A stretch of 64,000 nucleotides of DNA from an archaeon (GTDB lineage Archaea > Nanobdellota > Nanobdellia > Pacearchaeales > GW2011-AR1): assembly GCA_021107855.1 (NCBI GenBank), contig JAIORZ010000002.1, positions 325,724-389,723 on the forward strand, in the 5' to 3' direction. This document shows, piece by piece, positions 59,072 through 64,000 of this stretch (the stretch's first letter is position 1; each line of letters starts with the position of its first letter). A program made the position numbers and the translations under genes. Below the pieces are notes generated by a model. It was not told where the DNA came from. It ran no database searches and saw only the letters and a list, made by a program, of their open reading frames with translations.

Positions 59072-59398
59072 CTACTTCAAATCCATAATCGCCTCAGCAA
59101 TATCCCCTTCACTCTCCTCCAACGCAGCCCTCACCTTGCTCTCACTCTTCCCAGTCTGAGAAACAACCATCTTCACATCCTCATCACTAAACGCCTCAGA
59201 AACCTCCTCAACGGCATCCCCAGTCACCTGAAAACTCTCCTGCCCCTGCATTTTAATCTTCATAACACTTGGATTCTCAATAACCAAATTCCCGTCGTCC
59301 ATCTCAAAAACAACCCTCTTCACCGGCAACTCAACTTGGCTAATCCCCATCTTCTTCATCATCCCCTTCATCTGCGCCGGATTAACACCACCAAACAT
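59072..59398 (-). CDS. nac: Nascent polypeptide-associated complex protein (aNAC)
   Basis: Binds nascent chains at the ribosome tunnel exit. It is 108 residues: NAC domain at about 20-75 (VELPVKRVVFEMDDGNLVIENPSVMKIKMQG) and a C-terminal UBA domain (KMVVSQTGKSESKVRAALEESEGDIAEAIM). It starts 1 nt after the Sec61-beta stop, so translation and export factors share an operon. Confidence 0.95.
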   Translation of the reverse strand: MFGGVNPAQMKGMMKKMGISQVELPVKRVVFEMDDGNLVIENPSVMKIKMQGQESFQVTGDAVEEVSEAFSDEDVKMVVSQTGKSESKVRAALEESEGDIAEAIMDLK

Positions 59399-59399
59399 T

Positions 59400-59555
59400 T
59401 TAATAAAACATCCTCAAACCCACAACAATAACAATCGTCGCGATAATCATCCCAACAACAGCGCCAGGCCCAAATTTAAACTTAGAATCATACTCTTCCT
59501 TATACCGCATTAGCCCGCCGAACCCTGCCGGCATGCTCATCGAATTGTCAGCCAT
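59400..59555 (-). CDS. secG: Preprotein translocase subunit Sec61-beta
   Basis: A 51-residue single-pass subunit of the SecYE-beta channel: MPAGFGGLMRYKEE signature, KFGPGAVVGM then one transmembrane helix (about 32-49). Its ATG is at 59553-59555 and its TAA ends 1 nt upstream of the aNAC start codon. Family match is clear despite the small size. Confidence 0.9.
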   Translation of the reverse strand: MADNSMSMPAGFGGLMRYKEEYDSKFKFGPGAVVGMIIATIVIVVGLRMFY

Positions 59556-59615
59556 GGATGAATTAGATATAATTAGTTTATAAGGTTTTTGAAGGGGTCA
59601 TAAAATTGAAATCAA

Positions 59616-60332
59616 TCAATCTTCTGCATATCTACCGAGATCTTCATCTTGAACCTGTTGAAGTAACTTACGTCTCTTCACCTTCCCCATGCCGCGTTCT
59701 TCAAGCCCTGCAAGCTCCCCCTTAAATATTAAATCCCTTATAGTGGGCATACCAATAAAGATAAAAATTCCAGCAAAAAACGCAACTAAGTAGGGCATAT
59801 TTGTAGTAGTAAACAAACCCGTCGATTCATTAGTCGCAAGTGAATATGCATACAAAACAAAATAATAAACTGCATAAAAAATCCAAGTCACCCTAGCAAT
59901 TAATACACTTTTAGATTTAAGCGAAAAAACCAAAATAATAATGAAAGGTATAACAGTTAATATCGCGGCACCCATCGCACCATATTGAATTCTAATCGCT
60001 TCTAAAAAGCCAGATGGCAACCCCAATAATGCCAAAGATGTTATCGCTCCAGTTATTCCCCATTTTATCCAATTTTTACTTTCTTTGAACATCGTGCTAA
60101 TGATAGAATAAATAATCATTCCCAGAAGCACCGCAAAAAAAGTCCTAGACAACAACTCTGTATCTCCAAATAATGGACTTAATAATGGCTCAAAAAATCC
60201 ACCAACAAGAGTAGCAAGACCCTCGCCAACTTCTCTTCCCTCATTAGTTAAATCAGCCCCTAAAACCACACCTATCATAGAAATCAAAAACAATCCCAAC
60301 ACTCCAAAACTCAAAAACCTCTTTACGTTCAT
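59616..60332 (-). CDS. Multi-pass membrane protein, paralogue of next gene
   Basis: A 238-residue protein with a signal-like N-terminus (FLSFGVLGLFLISMIGVVLGA), about five further transmembrane segments and a charged C-terminal tail (GKVKRRKLLQQVQDEDLG). The stretch IQYGAMGAAILTVIPFIIILVF aligns with LQYSALGIALTIFLPWTIFFFF in the divergent neighbour, so the two are paralogues. No function known. Confidence 0.68.
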   Translation of the reverse strand: MNVKRFLSFGVLGLFLISMIGVVLGADLTNEGREVGEGLATLVGGFFEPLLSPLFGDTELLSRTFFAVLLGMIIYSIISTMFKESKNWIKWGITGAITSLALLGLPSGFLEAIRIQYGAMGAAILTVIPFIIILVFSLKSKSVLIARVTWIFYAVYYFVLYAYSLATNESTGLFTTTNMPYLVAFFAGIFIFIGMPTIRDLIFKGELAGLEERGMGKVKRRKLLQQVQDEDLGRYAED

Positions 60333-60406
60333 ACAAAATCAATATCACAATTATTTATAAACATTCCCATACTAAATTATATAAACCTAAAAACTTTAAA
60401 TCCAAC

Positions 60407-61156
60407 ATGAAAAAGAGCATTCCAACATTCTTAACAATTTTTCTAGCATCTTTAGTCTCGGCCGGACCGGTCGAAGGCGTCGGACAACTCTTGGGTGGAC
60501 TAGGTGAAGTTATTATACTTGTAATCGGATTTATTTCTAATACGATTCTCGATATAGATGCCATAGATGAATTTCTCTTTGCAAAAATTCTCCTCTTCAC
60601 CATAATTCTCCTAGTAGTTTATACAGTAATAAAAAAGAATTCAATTTTAGGAGATAAAGCACCAATTCATTGGATCGTCTCAAGTTCAATAGCAATACTC
60701 TCTACAAAATTTCTTCCTGATAATCTTATTCAAGCAATTTTATTGCAATACAGCGCACTAGGGATAGCATTAACAATATTCCTCCCATGGACAATATTCT
60801 TCTTTTTCATACATCAATCCGGGACAGGTCCATTTGGAAGGAGAATAGGTTGGGTAGTTTTTGCAGCAGCATTCTTTGCAATGTGGATGTTTAGGGATGG
60901 GTTGGGCGAAGCAAATTGGATATATGGAATAGGAATAGCGTTTATTATTGCTTCATTAATATTTGATAAACGTATTCACAAATATTTTAGTTTTGCAGAT
61001 TTTAGAAAGTATAAAGAAAAAAACAAAGAAAAAACAAAAAGAAATTTAATGAGAGACTTAAAGAAACTCGGAGGAGATTTATCGGACGGAATAATAGACC
61101 ATAAAACATATACAAAAGAAGCAGGAGAAATACAAGAAGCAATAAATAAATTATAA
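60407..61156 (+). CDS. Multi-pass membrane protein with cytoplasmic tail
   Basis: A 249-residue protein with a signal-like first helix, about six more hydrophobic segments and a charged C-terminal region (about 195-249: KYKEKNKEKTKRNLMRDLKKL) likely to face the cytoplasm. It is a paralogue of, and divergent from, 59616-60332, sharing a 74-nt promoter region with TATA-like sequences for both directions. Confidence 0.68.
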   Translation: MKKSIPTFLTIFLASLVSAGPVEGVGQLLGGLGEVIILVIGFISNTILDIDAIDEFLFAKILLFTIILLVVYTVIKKNSILGDKAPIHWIVSSSIAILSTKFLPDNLIQAILLQYSALGIALTIFLPWTIFFFFIHQSGTGPFGRRIGWVVFAAAFFAMWMFRDGLGEANWIYGIGIAFIIASLIFDKRIHKYFSFADFRKYKEKNKEKTKRNLMRDLKKLGGDLSDGIIDHKTYTKEAGEIQEAINKL

Positions 61157-61167
61157 ATTTCTGTCTT

Positions 61168-61202
61168 TAACCCTTCCGATACCCAACAACCCGCCTCTTC
61201 TT
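61168..61202. repeat. 35-nt direct repeat, copy 1 (orphan gene 3' end)
   Basis: Perfect 35-nt copy of 62346-62380. Read on the minus strand it encodes KKRRVVGYRKG and a stop, the last codons of the 62345-62614 gene, but is preceded in frame by TAA, so it is an orphan 3' end. It lies just after the stop of the membrane protein gene at 61156. Confidence 0.9.
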
Positions 61203-61228
61203 TTATCACACATCTAAATCCATTTTAT

Positions 61229-61489
61229 TCAAGGATAATGATGAGCACAAAGAGTCACATCACATACCTTACAATTCCCTTGATTATAGTATCTACAAAC
61301 TATCGAAGGATATTTCTTCCTATTCTCTATTTGTATTTTTCCTCTTCCATCTTCCTCTTCCTTTATCGCACAAGTGGAATCATAAAATCTAGGTTTAGGA
61401 ATAATATTATCTGATTCACTCCCCTTTTCCCCCTCGACCCGCCCCAGCACTTCTTCCAAAGGTGGCAACTTAAAATCATCTAAATCCAT
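61229..61489 (-). CDS. Small acidic protein with C-terminal Cys/His cluster
   Basis: An 86-residue protein: acidic N-terminus (MDLDDFKLPPLEEVLG) and a C-terminal cluster CRYYNQGNCKVCDVTLCAHH, four Cys and two His within 20 residues, plus one Cys further up; probably a small zinc knuckle. It shares one nt between its start and the stop of the upstream 268-residue gene, so both are coupled. The gene lies inside the repeat-bounded segment. Confidence 0.65.
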   Translation of the reverse strand: MDLDDFKLPPLEEVLGRVEGEKGSESDNIIPKPRFYDSTCAIKEEEDGRGKIQIENRKKYPSIVCRYYNQGNCKVCDVTLCAHHYP

Positions 61490-62295
61490 TACTCCACCTC
61501 AATATCCACATTTAAATCCCCAAATGTCCCACTGCCCCTAAACCTAAATTTACCCTTTCTACTCTCTCTCAAAAACCCAACACCTTCACGCCCAACTTCC
61601 TTCATCGTTTCATAATAAGCACTTTCAACAACAGCCTTCATTTTTACTTCCTCAATATAAAATTCAATCATAGCTCGATTAATAGAAACCTGCCCTTTAA
61701 TATAGGCAATGGCAATCTCCTTACGATTATTATCTCTCCCCATCCCACGAGCAATTTCTGCCTGTCTAATCAATCCAGCATATTTTAACTCAGAACTTCG
61801 AATAATTCCTTCCAACTTATCCCTAGACAACTGCCGAGAAGTTTCACTCCTTAAAGTTTCAGTAAGCCTAACGCACTCAACCTGAGCCTCACTCTCTAAC
61901 CTAACACCCGCTAACTCATTATCAGAAAGATACTTTTGTCCATCAATATGGTCTTTAACAACAGCACGTCCAAACTCATATTTCAACTTCGCCAAATTAA
62001 CAAGATTCTTCCCCTCATTAATCCCCCTCTGTGTCATCCCATTCTCACTTTCCCGATTAATCTCAATCTGCGCATCAAAACCATACTTCCTAACCATGCC
62101 ATCAATCAAAGCAATCTTCTCATCAGACTGCAATTTTCTAAATAAAGCAACATAGGGACGAATTCCAGGGCTCATAACTCCCGAACTATCGGCATAAGCT
62201 AAACTCGCTATTTCAGGATTAATTTTATATAAAACATCCAAAGGATGAGACACTTGAAGCTCACTCCCATTAAAGGTTTTTCTAATGAGTTCCAT
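61489..62295 (-). CDS. Helical protein of unknown function in repeat-bounded cassette
   Basis: A 268-residue soluble protein, largely long charged helices (about 80-235, coiled-coil-like, with RQAEIARGMGRDNNRKEIAIAY) flanked by short beta stretches; the C-terminus FRGSGTFGDLNVDIEVE is beta-like. No enzyme motif is visible. It is coupled to the Cys/His protein downstream and bounded, with it, by the 35-nt direct repeat. Confidence 0.6.
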   Translation of the reverse strand: MELIRKTFNGSELQVSHPLDVLYKINPEIASLAYADSSGVMSPGIRPYVALFRKLQSDEKIALIDGMVRKYGFDAQIEINRESENGMTQRGINEGKNLVNLAKLKYEFGRAVVKDHIDGQKYLSDNELAGVRLESEAQVECVRLTETLRSETSRQLSRDKLEGIIRSSELKYAGLIRQAEIARGMGRDNNRKEIAIAYIKGQVSINRAMIEFYIEEVKMKAVVESAYYETMKEVGREGVGFLRESRKGKFRFRGSGTFGDLNVDIEVE

Positions 62296-62344
62296 GTGTT
62301 ACTTTAAAATGACAACTATTTAAACTTTGCTAAAAACTAAAAAT

Positions 62345-62614
62345 CTAACCCTTCCGATACCCAACAACCCGCCTCTTCTTCCCAACACCCTCATAAATAG
62401 GAACCTCATCATGTCCACCCTTCCTCTTCTTCTTCCCCTCGCCCTTATTCATCGAAAGCAAAACCCCGACGACAACCAAACCAACTCCAGCGCCAGCGAT
62501 AATATTCCCAGCAACACTTTCCAAAATCTTTATTTTAACAGGAAGCATCCCAAAACCCAACGCCATAATCAGAATACCAGCACCAGAAACCACATAACCA
62601 ATCACCTTACTCAT
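62345..62614 (-). CDS. Small two-helix membrane protein
   Basis: An 89-residue protein with two transmembrane segments (about 4-24 and 33-53) and a very basic C-terminal tail ending in KKRRVVGYRKG. The last 35 nt of the gene are copy 2 of the direct repeat. A TATA-like ttataaaa at about 62635-62642 lies about 25 nt before the start. Function unknown. Confidence 0.62.
   Translation of the reverse strand: MSKVIGYVVSGAGILIMALGFGMLPVKIKILESVAGNIIAGAGVGLVVVGVLLSMNKGEGKKKRKGGHDEVPIYEGVGKKRRVVGYRKG
62346..62380. repeat. 35-nt direct repeat, copy 2
   Basis: Covers the 3' end of the 89-residue membrane protein gene and matches 61168-61202 exactly. The two copies start 1178 nt apart and bound two genes. 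Confidence 0.9.
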
Positions 62615-62648
62615 AAATTACACAATAACTAATTCTTTATAAAATCTT

Positions 62649-63293
62649 CTAAATTAAATTAAATTCCACTGTTTTCAAATCATACGCAACCCCATCCTTC
62701 GTAATCACGAAATTATACTTAACGGTGCAAGGTTCAACATCCGAAGGAAACGCAAAATAAATCGTCATAGCATCATGCCACTCATTCCAATCCTCTCTCC
62801 ACTGTCCAGCAATCATTCCAGAACTCGTCCACCCTCTTTCAATCCATGATTGTGCCACATCAGCACTAACCCCACAGTCCCCAACCGACGAAGGATCCAC
62901 ATCAAAATTATAAACAAACTCATTCCCCTCAGGAACTTTTGGATTTACATTCTGGATAAGAAAAGCAACTCCATACTTTGTCCCCCTCGAAACATTAATA
63001 TATCCAGTCGGAGGCAAATAAAATGCAGTCTTTCCAGTAGCCCCCGCTTGCCTCACAAGAATATTTTTGATATCGTCATTCATGTAGTCGATATTATATT
63101 TTTGATAGTTAATGGTTTTAGGTGTGGTGGAAGCTGGTGACAATACAGGTGTTGAAGCGAGTGTAGAAACAGAATCCCGGATAACTTCACTCTCATCTTC
63201 AGAACTATCCACTTTAAAACTCAAAGCAGAAAACACGGCCAAAACAATAATAACTACTCCAACACATAAGCCAATAATCAACTTTTTTCCCAT
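62649..63293 (-). CDS. Membrane-anchored exported protein
   Basis: A 214-residue protein with an N-terminal transmembrane helix (about 4-25), a Ser/Thr/Pro linker and a beta-rich exported domain (INVSRGTKYGVAFLIQN, EFVYNFDVDPSSVGDCG, DAMTIYFAFPSDVEPCTVKYNFVITKDG) with two Cys likely in a disulfide. The fold looks immunoglobulin-like but no family is recognised. Confidence 0.65.
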   Translation of the reverse strand: MGKKLIIGLCVGVVIIVLAVFSALSFKVDSSEDESEVIRDSVSTLASTPVLSPASTTPKTINYQKYNIDYMNDDIKNILVRQAGATGKTAFYLPPTGYINVSRGTKYGVAFLIQNVNPKVPEGNEFVYNFDVDPSSVGDCGVSADVAQSWIERGWTSSGMIAGQWREDWNEWHDAMTIYFAFPSDVEPCTVKYNFVITKDGVAYDLKTVEFNLI

Positions 63294-63336
63294 TCTCTAA
63301 TCAAAGAATCAAGTCTATTATAAATCTTCCCCATAA

Positions 63337-64000
63337 TCAAATCTCCCCTTTCCCAAAATCCCCAATAATCCCCAAAATCTTTCCCCCATACCTCATCAAC
63401 TTCTCCGGACCAATCCCCGAGATCTTCATCAACTCCTCTGCACTCTCCGGCTTCTTCTCCGCAATCTCATCAATAGTCGCATTCGTCAAAACAGCATAAA
63501 CAGGAACACCCTTCTCCTCTCCAACAATCGACCGCCAACTTTTCAATTCACCCACAAGCCCCTCATCAACATCCGATTTATCATCTACCTCAGGCAACTT
63601 CTTATTAACTATCTCCCTCATCTCCGACGTGATATAATAACTTCCCCTCTTCCCCGAATAACTAACAACCAACTCCTCCTTCGCCCTCGAAACCGCAACA
63701 TAAAACAACCGCCTCTCTTCCTCTTCCCTATCATAATCATCATTCTTCACCATCTCAACCGCAGGATGGTCACTCGTCTTACATGGAAAATTCTGTTCAT
63801 TCGCCCCAATCACAAAAACCTTTTTCGCCTCCAGCCCCTTAATCGCATGAACCGTCGCCAATGTTACCCCTTCGCGCCCCTTAGATATAGCCCCCAACTT
63901 AGCAGAATCATCCTCCCGCACAAAATGAACAATCCCCCTTTCCTTCATAACCTTGCTAAGCTCCATCAACATCCTATTCGTCCTCGCTAAAACAAAAATA
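63337..64000 (-). CDS. UvrD/Rep-like superfamily 1 helicase, C-terminal part
   Basis: The frame is open to the right edge of the window (the codons before Met63972 read VLARTNR, helicase motif IV), so the N-terminal part with Walker A and B is outside. Visible: motif V VTLATVHAIKGLEAKKVFVIG, motif VI RRLFYVAVSRAKEEL, and a C-terminal HRDC-like domain ending ISGIGPEKLMRYGGKIL. ATP-dependent 3'-5' helicase in repair or recombination. Confidence 0.92.
   Translation of the reverse strand, partial: IFVLARTNRMLMELSKVMKERGIVHFVREDDSAKLGAISKGREGVTLATVHAIKGLEAKKVFVIGANEQNFPCKTSDHPAVEMVKNDDYDREEEERRLFYVAVSRAKEELVVSYSGKRGSYYITSEMREIVNKKLPEVDDKSDVDEGLVGELKSWRSIVGEEKGVPVYAVLTNATIDEIAEKKPESAEELMKISGIGPEKLMRYGGKILGIIGDFGKGEI

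Overview
The window reads as a gene-dense, AT-rich archaeal chromosome segment, most likely from a small-genome DPANN lineage of the Pacearchaeota/Woesearchaeota type (lineage is inferred from gene content only). Archaeal information-processing genes are everywhere: TFE, MBF1, MCM, an RPA-type OB protein, Cbf5, aRF1, NreA, archaeal DNA ligase, S19e/L39e/L31e, aNAC and Sec61-beta. Genes are short and tightly packed, often overlap by 1-14 nt, and many have a TATA-like box about 25-30 nt before the start codon, as in leaderless archaeal transcripts. No gene-free stretch exceeds 300 nt. One tRNA (Gly, GCC) is present and no rRNA or CRISPR array was seen.

Layout. 1-12.4 kb: 3' part of pheT, an FKBP/SlyD-type isomerase, a stand-alone NFACT-R protein overlapping a CRM/YhbY RNA-binding protein, an S19e-L39e-L31e operon, an AlkD-like repair protein, Cbf5, MCM, RPA and a putative PD-(D/E)xK nuclease. 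12.4-19.7 kb: MBF1, a membrane protein with a possible thioredoxin-like domain, a processive GT2 glycosyltransferase, ScpB, a polysaccharide-deacetylase-like protein, aRF1 and ValRS. 19.7-26.5 kb: a bacterial enhancer-binding-protein-like AAA+ ATPase, a phosphoesterase, and a five-gene operon of pilin-like surface proteins including a cysteine-rich VWA protein. 26.5-37.8 kb: NreA, a TFE-rhomboid-SpoIIM operon, two coiled-coil proteins, bacterial-type AlaRS and LeuRS, and a ferredoxin. 37.8-45.5 kb: LemA, HtpX, a GH130 protein, TrxB, DNA ligase, tRNA-Gly and two secreted proteins. 45.5-50 kb: a 1516-residue surface protein with about 37 tandem 16-residue repeats. 50-64 kb: GluRS, a second GH130 protein, an HdrC-like ferredoxin, a NYN nuclease, a PP-loop enzyme, MinD, aNAC/Sec61-beta, a divergent pair of paralogous membrane proteins, a repeat-flanked two-gene cassette, and the C-terminal part of a UvrD-like helicase.

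How the genes fit together. The intracellular part is mostly translation, tRNA charging, ribosome rescue, transcription and repair; the rest is heavily invested in the cell surface (pilin-like operon, giant repeat adhesin, membrane-anchored proteins, glycan-acting enzymes). That fits a cell with reduced metabolism living in contact with others, but this is inference.

Most unusual observations: a LeuRS with a complete alpha/beta-hydrolase domain of strikingly low GC inserted at the edge of its editing domain; a sigma-54-type activator ATPase with GSFTGA and Fis-like HTH in an archaeon; a TFE with a histone-H1-like lysine tail; the giant beta-roll-like repeat protein; and a two-gene cassette bounded by a 35-nt perfect direct repeat that re-creates the 3' end of the neighbouring gene.
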